This document shows positions 26,785 to 35,592 of a DNA stretch of 44,319 bases, one piece after another. The notes under the pieces were generated by a model that saw only the letters and a list, made by a program, of their open reading frames with translations, made no database searches and was not told where the DNA came from. Numbering within the stretch: the first letter of the stretch is position 1; each line of letters starts with the position of its first letter. The DNA is from Thermodesulfobacteriota bacterium. Its GTDB lineage: Bacteria > Desulfobacterota > Desulfobulbia > Desulfobulbales > JBFMBH01. The position numbers were made by a program, and so were the translations under genes. Location: positions 1 through 44,319 of the forward strand of contig JBFMBH010000017.1 of assembly GCA_040755095.1 (NCBI GenBank), in the 5' to 3' direction.

Positions 26785-27603
26785 GTGCTGCTGGTCAACG
26801 AGCGATCCCTTCCCTTCGCGCCGGGGCTGACTCCGGCGGCCCTGGCCGCCCGGCTGAAGCCGGCGGCGGATCTCTTCATCGTCAACGGTTTTCCGGCCAG
26901 CCCGGACCAGACTCTGGCGGATGGCGACGAGGTCGCCCTCATCCGCCGGGGTGAGATCCCGGACGCCGGCGAGATGCGCCACCTGCTTCATGCCCGCCAC
27001 ACCCCCGGGGTGCATGCCCGGATCGAGGCGGCGACGGTGGGGATCATGGGCCTTGGGGGCTTAGGCTCTATGGTGGCGGTGGCCCTGGCGCGGATCGGCG
27101 TCGGCACCCTGATCCTGGCGGACTTCGACGTGGTGGAGCCCAGCAACCTCAACCGCCAGCAGTACTTCATCGACCAGATCGGCGAAAAGAAGACCAGTGC
27201 CCTGGCCGCCACCCTGCGCCGGGTGAGTCCGTGCATCCGGGTCGCGACCCGGGATGTGCTCCTCAGCGAAGAGAACATCCCGGAGGTCTTTGCCGGCGTC
27301 CAGGTGCTGGCCGAGTGCTTCGACAGCGCCCCGATGAAGGCCGCAGCCCTCCGGGCGGTCCGGCTCGCCATGCCCGGGGTGGCCTACGTGGGCGCCTCGG
27401 GGCTTGCCGGCTTCGGCGACAACAACACCATCCGCACCCGGCGCCTGGCGCCCCGCATCTATCTGGTGGGCGACGAGATCTCGGCGGCGCAGCCCGGCCG
27501 GGGGCTCATGGCCCCGCGGGTGGGCATCGCCGCCCACCAGCAGGCCAACCAGATCCTGCGCCTGCTCTTGGGAGTCGAGGACGAGGAGGAGATCAGGTCA
27601 TGA
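26785..27603 (+). CDS. thiF: ThiF-family adenylyltransferase with N-terminal ThiS-like domain
   Basis: 272 residues from a GTG start. Residues 1-60 look like a beta-grasp ThiS domain (MLLVNERSLPFAPG, DLFIVNGFPA, DGDEVALIRRGE) but lack the C-terminal Gly-Gly. The remainder is an E1-like adenylyltransferase: GIMGLGGLGSMVAVALARIG (ATP loop), ADFDVVEPSNLNRQQY and a candidate catalytic Cys in LAECFDSAP. It lacks the zinc-binding CxxC pairs of E. coli ThiF, as expected for ThiF family 2 (TIGR02354). It should adenylate the C-terminus of ThiS to prepare sulfur transfer for thiazole synthesis. Its stop overlaps the thiS start as ATGA. Confidence 0.88.
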   Translation: MLLVNERSLPFAPGLTPAALAARLKPAADLFIVNGFPASPDQTLADGDEVALIRRGEIPDAGEMRHLLHARHTPGVHARIEAATVGIMGLGGLGSMVAVALARIGVGTLILADFDVVEPSNLNRQQYFIDQIGEKKTSALAATLRRVSPCIRVATRDVLLSEENIPEVFAGVQVLAECFDSAPMKAAALRAVRLAMPGVAYVGASGLAGFGDNNTIRTRRLAPRIYLVGDEISAAQPGRGLMAPRVGIAAHQQANQILRLLLGVEDEEEIRS

Positions 27604-27800
27604 CCGTGACGGTCAACGGCAAGGCCACAGCGGTTGCCGCCGGCAGCACGGTGGCCGACCTCATCCGCGATCTTGCGCTCAACCCCCATACCCTGGTGGT
27701 GGAGCTCGACGGTCGCGTCCTCAAGAAGGATGACTACAGCCAGACGGTGCTGGCAGACGGCGGGGTGCTGGAGCTGGTCCGCTTCGTGGGGGGGGGCTGA
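27600..27800 (+). CDS. thiS: Sulfur carrier protein ThiS
   Basis: 66 residues. A beta-grasp protein that carries sulfur as a C-terminal thiocarboxylate for thiazole formation. Family features are the [12 protein letters not shown] start, TVADLI, the [10 protein letters not shown] strand, and the C-terminal ELVRFVGGG that supplies the essential Gly-Gly. It overlaps thiF by four bases (ATGA), so the two are translationally coupled. thiG starts four bases after its stop. Confidence 0.93.
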   Translation: MTVTVNGKATAVAAGSTVADLIRDLALNPHTLVVELDGRVLKKDDYSQTVLADGGVLELVRFVGGG

Positions 27801-27804
27801 AGCC

Positions 27805-28569
27805 ATGCTGGTCATCGCTGGCAAAACCTTCCGCTCCCGCCTCTTTGTCGGTACCGGCAAGTTCGCCTCCGGCGAGGTCCTGGCCGCCGCCCTGGACGCC
27901 TCCCAGGCGGAGATGGTCACGGTGGCCCTCAGGCGGGTGAATCTCGACGATCCGGCGGACGATACCCTGGCCGCCGTGGACCGGAGCCGCTACTGGCTCC
28001 TGCCCAACACCTCCGGCGCCCGCACCGCCGCCGAGGCGGTGCGCCTGGCCCGGCTGGCCCGGGCGGCCGGCGGCGGCGACTGGGTGAAGCTGGAGGTGAC
28101 CCCCGACCCCCGTACCCTGCTGCCGGATCCGGTGGAGACCCTGGCCGCCACCCGGGAGCTGGCGGCGGACGGCTTCACCGTGCTGCCGTACATGAATGCC
28201 GACCCGATCCTGGCCCTGCGACTCCAGGATGCCGGGGCCGCGGCGGTGATGCCCCTGGGCGCGCCCATTGGCACCAACCTCGGCCTCACCACCGCCCTCA
28301 TGGTGGCGATCATCATCGACCAGGCCACGGTGCCGGTGGTGGTGGACGCCGGCCTGGGCGCCCCCTCCCATGCGGCCCAGGCCATGGAGATGGGGGCGGA
28401 TGCCGTGCTGGTCAACACCGCCATTGCCGTGGCCGCCGACCCGGTGCGCATGGCCGCGGCCTTTGCCCAGGCCGTATCCGCCGGCCGCACCGCCTTCGAG
28501 GCCGGCCTCGGCCCTCGCAGCTTCACCGCTGCCGCCTCGTCCCCTCTCACCGGCTTCCTGCACGGGTAG
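27805..28569 (+). CDS. thiG: Thiazole synthase
   Basis: 254 residues. Forms the thiazole phosphate ring of thiamin from 1-deoxy-D-xylulose 5-phosphate, ThiS thiocarboxylate and dehydroglycine. The TIM-barrel marks are FVGTGKFAS, the Schiff-base Lys in [60 protein letters not shown] and [14 protein letters not shown]. Length is normal for the family. It lies between thiS and thiH in the classical order. Confidence 0.95.
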   Translation: MLVIAGKTFRSRLFVGTGKFASGEVLAAALDASQAEMVTVALRRVNLDDPADDTLAAVDRSRYWLLPNTSGARTAAEAVRLARLARAAGGGDWVKLEVTPDPRTLLPDPVETLAATRELAADGFTVLPYMNADPILALRLQDAGAAAVMPLGAPIGTNLGLTTALMVAIIIDQATVPVVVDAGLGAPSHAAQAMEMGADAVLVNTAIAVAADPVRMAAAFAQAVSAGRTAFEAGLGPRSFTAAASSPLTGFLHG

Positions 28570-28605
28570 CTGCCTGCCCGGCCGAGCCCAGACTCCGCTT
28601 CCCCC

Positions 28606-29724
28606 ATGCCGGCCGCAAGCCTTGCCCCAGCCATCCCGGATTTCCCTGCGCTCACCGCCCGCCTGGCGGCGGTGACGCCGGCCCAGGTCGACAGGACAAT
28701 GGCCTCCACCGGCCTGACCTTGGAGCGCCTGGCAGCCCTGTTGTCCCCGGCTGCCGGCCACCGGTTGGAGGAGATGGCGGCCCGTTCCGCCAGCCTCACC
28801 CGGCAGCGGTTCGGCCGCACCATCCAGCTCTACGCCCCGGTCTATCTCTCCAACTATTGCGCCAACCGCTGCCTCTACTGCGGCTTTTCCGCGGACCACG
28901 CCATTGCCCGCCGCTCCTTGAGCCTGGACGAGGCAGAGGCGGAGGCCGAGATCTTGCGGGGCCGGGGCTTCGCCCATCTGCTCCTGGTAGCGGGCGAATC
29001 CCCCCCCCACCTGGGGGTAGCCCGCCTGGCGGCCCTGGCCCGGCGTCTCAAGGACCGCTTCGCCGCCCTTGCGGTGGAGGTGCAGCCCCTGTCCGAAGAG
29101 GGCTACCGGCAGCTGTTCGCCGCCGGGGTCACCGGCGTCACCGTCTACCAGGAGACCTACGACCGCCGGGTTTACGCCCAGGTCCATCCGGCTGGCCGCA
29201 AGCGGGATTACGACTTCCGCCTTGCCACCCCGGCCCGGGCCGCCGCCGCCGGCATGCGGGAGGTGGGCATCGGCGCCCTGCTGGGCCTGGCCGATTGGCG
29301 GGCCGAGGGCCTGGCCATCGGCCTCCATCTGGCCTGGCTGCGGCGCCATTTCTGGCAGACCGCCTGCACCGTCTCCTTCCCGCGCCTGCGGCCGGCCACC
29401 GGCGAGTTCCAGGCTCTGGCCCCGGTGGGCGAGCGGGATCTGGCCCAGCTGGTCTTCGCCCTGCGGCTCTTCGATCCGGATGTGGGCCTGGTGCTCTCCA
29501 CCCGGGAGGAGGCGCGCTTCCGGGACGGCATGATGGGCCTGGGCCCCACCCGCTACTCCGCCGGCTCCTGCACCGCTCCGGGCGGCTATTCTCAGCCGGA
29601 GCGGGCCGGCGAGCAGTTCGCCGTCGGCGACCACCGGTCGCTGGCCCAGGTAGCCGCCGCCATCCGGGCCCAGGGCTTCGACCCGGTGTGCAAGGACTGG
29701 GACAGCGCCTTCCAGGCGGCGTAG
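28606..29724 (+). CDS. thiH: 2-iminoacetate synthase (radical SAM)
   Basis: 372 residues. Cleaves tyrosine by radical SAM chemistry to give dehydroglycine for ThiG. The [4Fe-4S] motif is CANRCLYCGF, preceded by LYAPVYLSNY. Other family blocks are VQPLSEEGYRQL, VYQETYD, and GIGALLGLADWRAE, with SFPRLRPATGEF and SAGSCTAPGGY near the end. Using ThiH rather than the oxygen-dependent glycine oxidase ThiO fits an anaerobe. It ends the thiazole cluster; thiC, thiD and thiE are not in the window. Confidence 0.95.
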   Translation: MPAASLAPAIPDFPALTARLAAVTPAQVDRTMASTGLTLERLAALLSPAAGHRLEEMAARSASLTRQRFGRTIQLYAPVYLSNYCANRCLYCGFSADHAIARRSLSLDEAEAEAEILRGRGFAHLLLVAGESPPHLGVARLAALARRLKDRFAALAVEVQPLSEEGYRQLFAAGVTGVTVYQETYDRRVYAQVHPAGRKRDYDFRLATPARAAAAGMREVGIGALLGLADWRAEGLAIGLHLAWLRRHFWQTACTVSFPRLRPATGEFQALAPVGERDLAQLVFALRLFDPDVGLVLSTREEARFRDGMMGLGPTRYSAGSCTAPGGYSQPERAGEQFAVGDHRSLAQVAAAIRAQGFDPVCKDWDSAFQAA

Positions 29725-29754
29725 TCGCGCCGCGAATCCCCGGGGGTTCATCTG

Positions 29755-29799
29755 TCCCATAGGTCCTACAGGTCCCATAAGTCCCACGAGCCCAACAGG
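29755..29799. repeat. Tandem 9-bp repeat, second tract
   Basis: Five degenerate 9-bp units (TCCCATAGG, TCCTACAGG, TCCCATAAG, TCCCACGAG, CCCAACAGG) lie in the spacer between thiH and the AICAR formyltransferase gene. The unit matches the one at 195-269, about 29 kb away. No inverted half is present here. Confidence 0.6.
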
Positions 29800-29887
29800 C
29801 AGCTCGGCGCCAAGACCCTTTTGACCCTGCACGCCAGGGCTCACCAGAACCGCAACCGCACAGCTCATACCCCCAAGGAGGAGCAGC

Positions 29888-31177
29888 ATGGCCGATCTCA
29901 AGAAGATGTACACCACCATCCTGGGCGACCATTTTCCCATGGAGATGACCATCTCCTTCGGCGACCAGACCCTGGTCTACCGGAAGAAGACCTGGAAGAT
30001 CCCCCAGGAGGACGGCACCATCGATGAGCGGGGGGTGCGCTACGGCGAGAACCCGGACCAGGAGGCCGCCCTCTATGAGCTGGTGAACGGCAACCTGGTG
30101 CTGGGGGGCTGCCAGTTCGTGGCGCCAGGCCACGGGCTGGTCTCGGCCATCGGCGTCGAGGACATGCTGCAGGTGGGCAAGCACCCGGGCAAGATCAACC
30201 TCACCGACATCGACAATGCCCTCAATATCGTGAAATTCCTCATGGCCAGCCCAGCGGCGGTGATCGTCAAGCACAACAACCCGTGTGGCGTCGCCCTGGG
30301 CGACTCCCTGGCCACAGCCTACCAGCGGGCCAACCGCGCGGACCGCATCGCGGCCTTCGGCGGCGCGGTGGTGGTGAACCGGGCCCTGGACACGACCACC
30401 GCCGAGGCCATGAGCGAGAACTACCTGGAGGTGGTGGCCGCGCCGGAATTCGAGGAAGGCAGCCTGGCGATCCTGGCCCGGCGCAAGAACCTCCGGGTGG
30501 TCAAGGTGCCCGGCATCGAGCGGCTGGCCGACTTTGTCCACCAGCGCTTTGTGGACTTCAAGAGCCTCATCGACGGCGGCATCATCGTCCAGCAGTCGCC
30601 GGTCAATGCGGTTCTCAGGCCGCAGGACCTCAAGCCTGCGGTGTGCGTGGTCAAGGGGCAGGAGCACCGGGTGGAGCGGGAGCCGGACGCCCGGGAGGTC
30701 GCCGACATGCTCTTCGGCTGGGCTGTGGAGCAGGGCGTCACCTCCAACTCGGTGATCTATGTCAAGGACGGCTGCACGACGGGCATCGGCACCGGCGAGC
30801 AGGACCGGGTGGGGGTGGCCCAGATCGCCGTCTACAAGGCCTACACCAAGTACGCCGACATCCTCTGCTTCGACCGCCTGGGCATCCCGTACGCGGACCT
30901 GACTCTGGCCATCGACAAGGGGGAGCGGGACCAGGCCGAAAAGGAGGAGATCGACCGGCAGGTCCAGGCCGACCGGGCCGGGCTGCCGGGCTCGATCATG
31001 GTCTCCGACGCCTTCTTCCCCTTCCGGGATGGGGCCGACGTGGGGATCCGCCAGGGGGTCTCCGCCATCGTCCAGCCCGGCGGCTCGGCCCGGGACTGGG
31101 AGACCATCCAGGCATGCAACGAGGCCCGGCCCCAGGTGGCCATGAAATTCACCGGCCAGCGGGCCTTCAAGCACTGA
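29888..31177 (+). CDS. purH: AICAR formyltransferase, single-domain PurH
   Basis: 429 residues. Predicted to transfer a formyl group from 10-formyl-THF to AICAR in purine synthesis. Family motifs are RYGENPDQEAALY, IVKHNNPCGVA with the catalytic Lys-His pair, AFGGAVVVNRALD, and VSDAFFPFRDGADV near the end. Standard PurH is about 520 residues because it begins with an IMP cyclohydrolase domain; that domain is absent here, so IMP cyclisation must be done by a separate protein elsewhere. AAGGAGGAG lies six bases before the ATG. It follows the thiazole cluster across a 163-base spacer; purine synthesis and thiamin pyrimidine synthesis share the precursor AIR. Confidence 0.9.
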   Translation: MADLKKMYTTILGDHFPMEMTISFGDQTLVYRKKTWKIPQEDGTIDERGVRYGENPDQEAALYELVNGNLVLGGCQFVAPGHGLVSAIGVEDMLQVGKHPGKINLTDIDNALNIVKFLMASPAAVIVKHNNPCGVALGDSLATAYQRANRADRIAAFGGAVVVNRALDTTTAEAMSENYLEVVAAPEFEEGSLAILARRKNLRVVKVPGIERLADFVHQRFVDFKSLIDGGIIVQQSPVNAVLRPQDLKPAVCVVKGQEHRVEREPDAREVADMLFGWAVEQGVTSNSVIYVKDGCTTGIGTGEQDRVGVAQIAVYKAYTKYADILCFDRLGIPYADLTLAIDKGERDQAEKEEIDRQVQADRAGLPGSIMVSDAFFPFRDGADVGIRQGVSAIVQPGGSARDWETIQACNEARPQVAMKFTGQRAFKH

Positions 31178-31210
31178 GCGCCCCGTCGCGCGGCATCGGT
31201 AGCGCGGGTG

Positions 31211-31274
31211 GTAGGGGCAAGCCCCATGGCTGCCGTAGCAAGGCCGGCGGGCAGCCACGGGGGGCTGCCCCTAC
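31211..31274. repeat. Long palindromic REP-like element between convergent genes
   Basis: GTAGGGGCA...TGGCTGCC (31211-31234) pairs with GGCAGCCA...TGCCCCTAC (31249-31274) with few mismatches, giving a stem of over 20 bp. Similar palindromes are common extragenic repeats in many bacteria. Placed between the 3' ends of purH and the RlpA gene, it may end transcription from both sides. Confidence 0.65.
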
Positions 31275-31301
31275 CTGTTGGCCATTTTGCAGTGCCGGGT
31301 A

Positions 31302-32099
31302 TCAGCGGGCGACCACAAAGGCCTGGGGATAGCCGGCGCCGCTCCAGGCCACCTCCGCTTCCCGGGCCGCGGCCAGGTGCCGGCCGGCATAGACCTGCAC
31401 CCGGAAGAAGACCTGGTCGCCCCGGTCGTAGCGCTCGATAACCGCCTGACTGCCCGCCCCGGCCAGCTGCGCCCGCAGCCGCTCGGCATTGGCCGACTCC
31501 ACGAAGGCGCCCACCTGGATATAGAACTCGCCGCGGTCGAAATCAGGCGGCGGCAGCAGCTGGGGAGCGCCGCCCGGCGCCCCCGGGGGAATCCCCTCCC
31601 CCAGAGCCGCGATGCGCACCCGGGCGGTGCCCCGGGCCACCACCCCCAGCTCCCGGGCCACCCCGTAGGAAAGATCCACCACCCGCTCCTTGACGAAAGG
31701 ACCCCGGTCGTTGACCCGGGCCACCATCTCCAGGCCGTTGTCCAGGTTCTGGATCAGGAGCGGCGTGTGCATGGGCAGCGTCTTGTGGGCCACGGTGGGG
31801 CCGTACATGTCGTAGACCTCTCCACAGGCGGTACGCCGGCCGTGGGAGGGCTCGCCGTACCAGGACGCGACCCCTTCCTCCACGTAGCCCACCGCTGAGG
31901 GCAGGGGGTAGTACGTGCGGCCGTCGATGACATAGGGCCGCTGGGTTGCCGGGATGCGGCCGGTTGTTGGCGGCAGCCGGCTGGGGAGCGATGGGGGAGG
32001 AAGGGAGGTGGCCGGCGGCAGCGCCGCCGGCTTGTGGGTCGAGCAGCCGGCCAGGCCGGCGGCCAGCATGACACCGGCCAGAAGAACAAGACGCTTCAT
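31302..32099 (-). CDS. rlpA: RlpA-like septal-ring lipoprotein with SPOR domain
   Basis: 265 residues. A lipoprotein signal (MKRLVLLAGVMLAAGLAGC) places it at the outer membrane. A proline-rich spacer leads to the double-psi beta-barrel (VASWYGEPSHGRRTACGE, YDMYGPTVAHKTLPM, ARVNDRGPFVKERVVDLSY), which keeps the Asp and His that are catalytic in lytic-transglycosylase RlpA. The C-terminal SPOR domain (FYIQVGAFVESANAERLRAQL to FFRVQVYAG) binds denuded peptidoglycan at the division site. The open frame runs far upstream opposite pyrG, but the true start is the ATG at 32099. Confidence 0.92.
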   Translation of the reverse strand: MKRLVLLAGVMLAAGLAGCSTHKPAALPPATSLPPPSLPSRLPPTTGRIPATQRPYVIDGRTYYPLPSAVGYVEEGVASWYGEPSHGRRTACGEVYDMYGPTVAHKTLPMHTPLLIQNLDNGLEMVARVNDRGPFVKERVVDLSYGVARELGVVARGTARVRIAALGEGIPPGAPGGAPQLLPPPDFDRGEFYIQVGAFVESANAERLRAQLAGAGSQAVIERYDRGDQVFFRVQVYAGRHLAAAREAEVAWSGAGYPQAFVVAR

Positions 32100-32215
32100 G
32101 GGCTGGACCTGGGCTAGAGGGCTTGCGAACAGAGCTGCTTGCCCGATTGTGCTCCATTCGCCGGCCGCTGGCAACCCCGCGTCCCGTGAGCCTTGACGGC
32201 CGCTGTCCCGCCGTA

Positions 32216-32243
32216 TTGACAAAACCCGACCGCTGGCTATACT
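32216..32243 (+). promoter_or_regulatory. pyrG promoter giving a leaderless mRNA
   Basis: A consensus TTGACA (32216-32221) and TATACT (32238-32243) are spaced 16 bp. The only usable start codon, ATG at 32250, lies six bases past the -10 box, where transcription normally begins. No ribosome-binding site exists. The transcript is therefore predicted to be leaderless or nearly so. Confidence 0.7.
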
Positions 32244-32249
32244 GCCGCC

Positions 32250-33908
32250 ATGAGTCCGAGCCGCGCCCCTCACAAGACGAAATTCATCTTCATCACCGGC
32301 GGCGTTCTCTCCTCCCTGGGCAAGGGCCTGGCAGCTGCCGCCATCGGCGCCCTCCTGGAAAGCCGCGGCCTCAAGGTCACCTTCCAGAAGCTCGACCCGT
32401 ACATCAACGTCGATCCCGGCACCATGAACCCCTTCCAGCACGGGGAGGTGTTCGTCACCGACGATGGCGCCGAAAGCGACCTCGATCTGGGCCACTACGA
32501 GCGCTACGCCCATGTCACCATGGGCCAGGCGAACAACTACACCACCGGCCGCATCTACAACGCCGTCATCACCAAGGAGCGCCGGGGTGAGTACCTGGGG
32601 GGCACGGTCCAGGTCATCCCCCATATCACCGACGAGATCAAGGCTGCCATCCGCAGCCTGGCCGACGGCATCGACGTGGCCATCATCGAGATCGGCGGCA
32701 CGGTGGGCGACATCGAAAGCCTGCCCTTCCTGGAGGCGATCCGCCAGTTCCGCATCGACGCCGGCCGCCAGAACGCCATCTTCATCCACGTCACCCTCGT
32801 CCCCTATATCCGCACCGCCGGCGAGGTCAAGACCAAGCCCACCCAGCACTCGGTCAAGGAGCTCCGGGCCATCGGCATCCAGCCGGACATCCTTTTGTGC
32901 CGCACCGAGCAGCGCCTGTCCCGGGAGATCAAATCCAAGATCGCCCTGTTCTGCAACGTCGACGTGGATGCGGTGATCACCGCCCGGGACGTGGAGAGCA
33001 TCTACGAGGTGCCCTTGTGCTTCCACGAGGAGGGCCTGGACAACAAGATCCTCGATCTGCTGAACGTCTGGACCGGGGCGCCACGCCTGGAGCCTTGGCG
33101 GGAGCTGGTGGACCGGATCAAAAGCCCCGGCCGCCAGGTCAAGATCGGCATCATCGGCAAGTATGTCGACCTGAAAGAGTCCTACAAGAGCCTGCATGAG
33201 GCCCTGGTTCACGGCGGCATCGCCAACGACGCCCGGGTGGAGCTCCAGTACGTCAGCGCTGAGGACCTGGAGGACAAGCCGCCGGAGGCGCTGTTGGCCG
33301 ACGTCGACGGCATCCTGGTGCCCGGGGGCTTTGGTGGCCGAGGGGTGCGGGGCAAGATCAATGCCGTCACCTTCGCCCGGATGGGCAAGATCCCGTTTTT
33401 CGGCATCTGCCTGGGGATGCAGCTGGCGGTGGTGGAGTTCGCCCGCCACGTGGCCGACCTGCCCGAGGCCAACAGCCGGGAGTTCGATCCGGAAACCCCC
33501 CAGCCGGTCATCTACCTGATGCGGGAGTGGTTCGACTACCGCACCCAGGAGATCCAGATCCGGGACGAGCATTCCGACTTCGGCGGCACCCTGCGGCTGG
33601 GGGCGTATCCCTGCCGGCTTATGCCGGGCAGCCTCGCTCATCAGGCCTATGGCACGGATGAGATCTTCGAGCGCCACCGCCACCGCTACGAATTCAACAA
33701 CCAGTACCGCGAGGCCCTGGAGGCCAGGGGCCTGGTGGTGAGTGGCGTCTCCCCCAACAACGAGCTGGTGGAGATCGTCGAGCTGACCGACCATCCCTGG
33801 TTCCTGGGCTGCCAGTTCCATCCCGAGTTCAAGAGCCGGCCCATGGCCCCCCACCCCCTGTTCACGGCCTTCATCGCCGCGGCCCTGCGGCGGCGCGGCG
33901 AAAAATGA
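32250..33908 (+). CDS. pyrG: CTP synthase
   Basis: 552 residues. Aminates UTP to CTP using ATP and glutamine. The synthetase domain shows [37 protein letters not shown] and [16 protein letters not shown]. The glutaminase domain shows GGFGGRGV, the nucleophile Cys in FFGICLGMQ, and the His/Glu of [10 protein letters not shown]. Length is normal. The first ten residues ([10 protein letters not shown]) are slightly long, but there is no other in-frame start before the conserved GGV loop. It is the first gene of a run into Kdo synthesis; its stop overlaps the kdsA start by four bases. The pyrG-kdsA linkage fits the need for CTP to make CMP-Kdo. Confidence 0.96.
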   Translation: MSPSRAPHKTKFIFITGGVLSSLGKGLAAAAIGALLESRGLKVTFQKLDPYINVDPGTMNPFQHGEVFVTDDGAESDLDLGHYERYAHVTMGQANNYTTGRIYNAVITKERRGEYLGGTVQVIPHITDEIKAAIRSLADGIDVAIIEIGGTVGDIESLPFLEAIRQFRIDAGRQNAIFIHVTLVPYIRTAGEVKTKPTQHSVKELRAIGIQPDILLCRTEQRLSREIKSKIALFCNVDVDAVITARDVESIYEVPLCFHEEGLDNKILDLLNVWTGAPRLEPWRELVDRIKSPGRQVKIGIIGKYVDLKESYKSLHEALVHGGIANDARVELQYVSAEDLEDKPPEALLADVDGILVPGGFGGRGVRGKINAVTFARMGKIPFFGICLGMQLAVVEFARHVADLPEANSREFDPETPQPVIYLMREWFDYRTQEIQIRDEHSDFGGTLRLGAYPCRLMPGSLAHQAYGTDEIFERHRHRYEFNNQYREALEARGLVVSGVSPNNELVEIVELTDHPWFLGCQFHPEFKSRPMAPHPLFTAFIAAALRRRGEK

Positions 33909-34735
33909 CCCTGGTCTCCCTGGCCGGCCGCCTGACGGTCGGTGCCGGCCAGCCGCTCCTGGTCATCGCCGGGCCCTGCGTTTTGGAAGACGAGGCCCTG
34001 GCCCGGGACATCGCCCTCACCCTCCGGGATCTCACCGCCCAGCGCGGCGTATCCTTCATCTTCAAGGCCTCCTGGGACAAGGCCAACCGCACCTCGGCCC
34101 AGGCCTACCGCGGCCCGGGCCTGAAGAAGGGCTTGGCCATCCTGGCCCGCCTCAAGGCCGATCTTGATCTGCCGGTCACCAGCGATGTCCATGAGCCGGC
34201 CCAGGTGCCGGCCGCCGCGGACGTGCTGGACGTCATCCAGATTCCGGCCTTCCTCTGCCGCCAGACCGACCTCCTGCTGGCCGCTGCGGCCAGCGGCCGA
34301 GTGGTCAATGTCAAGAAGGGCCAGTTTCTCGCCCCATGGGACATGCGCCACGTGGTGGCCAAGCTTGCGGCCGGGAGGTGTGATCGCATCTTCCTCACCG
34401 AACGGGGCAGTTCGTTCGGCTACAACAACCTGGTGGTGGACATGCGGGGCCTGGCGATCATGGCGGACCTGGGCTGGCCGGTCATCTTCGACGCCACCCA
34501 TGCGGTGCAGCTGCCCGGTGCCGGTGACGGCTGCTCGGCTGGCGAGCGCCGGCATGTGGCCGCCTTGAGCCGGGCCGCGGTGGCAGCCGGCGTGGACGGC
34601 GTCTTTTTCGAGGTGCATCCGGACCCGGACCGGGCCCGGTGCGATGGCCCCAATTCGTTGCCCCTGGCCGAAGTGGGTCCACTGCTCGATCGCCTCCTGG
34701 CCATCCGCCGGGCGGTCCAGGAAGAGCTTCGGTGA
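33905..34735 (+). CDS. kdsA: 3-deoxy-8-phosphooctulonate (Kdo-8-P) synthase
   Basis: 276 residues. Condenses phosphoenolpyruvate with arabinose 5-phosphate to Kdo-8-phosphate for lipopolysaccharide. Motifs are [87 protein letters not shown] and [18 protein letters not shown]. The Cys in AGPC marks the metal-dependent class. It overlaps the pyrG stop (ATGA). The next Kdo-pathway gene downstream, kdsC, is separated from it by two TIR genes. Confidence 0.95.
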   Translation: MTLVSLAGRLTVGAGQPLLVIAGPCVLEDEALARDIALTLRDLTAQRGVSFIFKASWDKANRTSAQAYRGPGLKKGLAILARLKADLDLPVTSDVHEPAQVPAAADVLDVIQIPAFLCRQTDLLLAAAASGRVVNVKKGQFLAPWDMRHVVAKLAAGRCDRIFLTERGSSFGYNNLVVDMRGLAIMADLGWPVIFDATHAVQLPGAGDGCSAGERRHVAALSRAAVAAGVDGVFFEVHPDPDRARCDGPNSLPLAEVGPLLDRLLAIRRAVQEELR

Positions 34736-34756
34736 GGACCCACGGAGACCAGCCCA

Positions 34757-35200
34757 TTGACCAACGATCGCGGCCAACATCTGGTGTTCATCAGCCACAG
34801 CGGCACAGACACCTGGGTCGCCAAGCAGATCGCACGCGAGATCGCGGACCGCGGTGCAGTGCCCTTTCTTGACGAGGCGGAAATTGACGTCGGCGCCGAT
34901 TTTGAGGACGACATCCTGTCCTTCCTGGAGAAAGCCGACGAACTGGTGGTGCTGATCACACCCTGGGCACTCGAGCGGCCGTACGTCTGGGCCGAGCTGG
35001 GCGCGGCCTGGGGCCGGCGCATTCCCATTGTAGGTCTCCTTCTGGGACTATCGGCAAGCGAGCTTCAGGCGCGACCGGGCGTTCCGGTCCTCCTCAAAAA
35101 GCGGGATCTGCTCACATTGAACGAGATCGACGTGTACCTCGGTCAACTCCGTGGCCGGATCCGGCGCCATCCCTGCAGTTCCGACGAGGGTGCCCCATGA
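34757..35200 (+). CDS. Small TIR-domain protein 1
   Basis: 147 residues, almost wholly one TIR domain. Starts at TTG, with GGAG about nine bases ahead; no ATG or GTG is usable. Features are LVFISHSGTDTWVAKQIARE (first strand and helix), FLDEAEIDVGADFEDDI, ADELVVLITPWALERPYVWAELGAAWG and IPIVGLLLG. The Glu in WAELG falls at the place of the catalytic Glu of TIR NADases. There is no second domain, membrane segment or signal peptide. Bacterial TIR proteins often cut NAD+ or make cyclic nucleotide signals in antiphage defence; which applies here is unknown. It lies 21 bases after kdsA and overlaps the second TIR gene. Wobble positions are visibly less GC-rich than in kdsA, suggesting later arrival. 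Confidence 0.85.
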   Translation: MTNDRGQHLVFISHSGTDTWVAKQIAREIADRGAVPFLDEAEIDVGADFEDDILSFLEKADELVVLITPWALERPYVWAELGAAWGRRIPIVGLLLGLSASELQARPGVPVLLKKRDLLTLNEIDVYLGQLRGRIRRHPCSSDEGAP

Positions 35201-35592
35201 GCGGACCTAAGGTCTTCATTTCCTACTCGCACGACGACACGGAGTGGGTTCGCAAGTTCGCGGAGGCGTTGCGGGATCAGAGTGTGGAGGTGTGGCTCGA
35301 CACGTGGCAGGTGCATCCCGGCGATTCGATCTCAGAGGCCGTTGAGGCGGGCCTGCGGGGAAGCGACGCGATCGTGGCCATTGTTTCCGCAGCCAATGCA
35401 CGACGTCCGGACTTGCTCTTCGAACTCGGCGTCGCACTGGGCACGGGCAAGCGCTTGATCCCCATCGTCGAGGCAGACCTCGACGCCTCGATCGTCCCCT
35501 TTGAGCTGCGCAGCCGCCGGTATCTCACCAAAGGCGCGCCCGGTGACGCTGCACGTGAGGTCGCGGAAGCTCTCCGGGGGAAGGCAGCGTAG
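35197..35592 (+). CDS. Small TIR-domain protein 2
   Basis: 131 residues, again a stand-alone TIR domain: KVFISYSHDDTEWVRKFAEAL, VWLDTWQVHPGDSISEAVEAGL, SDAIVAIVSAANARRPDLLFELGVALG and RLIPIVEAD. The candidate catalytic Glu is in LFELG. It differs clearly from TIR 1, so this is not a fresh duplication; it resembles the toll_interleukin-1-like group common in bacteria. It starts with an ATGA overlap on TIR 1, so the pair is translated together and may form one complex. kdsC starts 32 bases later. No recognisable effector or sensor such as a STING, SAVED, SLOG or Argonaute gene is next to it. Confidence 0.87.
   Translation: MSGPKVFISYSHDDTEWVRKFAEALRDQSVEVWLDTWQVHPGDSISEAVEAGLRGSDAIVAIVSAANARRPDLLFELGVALGTGKRLIPIVEADLDASIVPFELRSRRYLTKGAPGDAAREVAEALRGKAA

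Noticed and set aside
32100-33854. Long - strand open frame joined to the RlpA lipoprotein
   Set aside because: Antisense shadow of pyrG. The lipoprotein signal beginning at 32099 fixes the real start.
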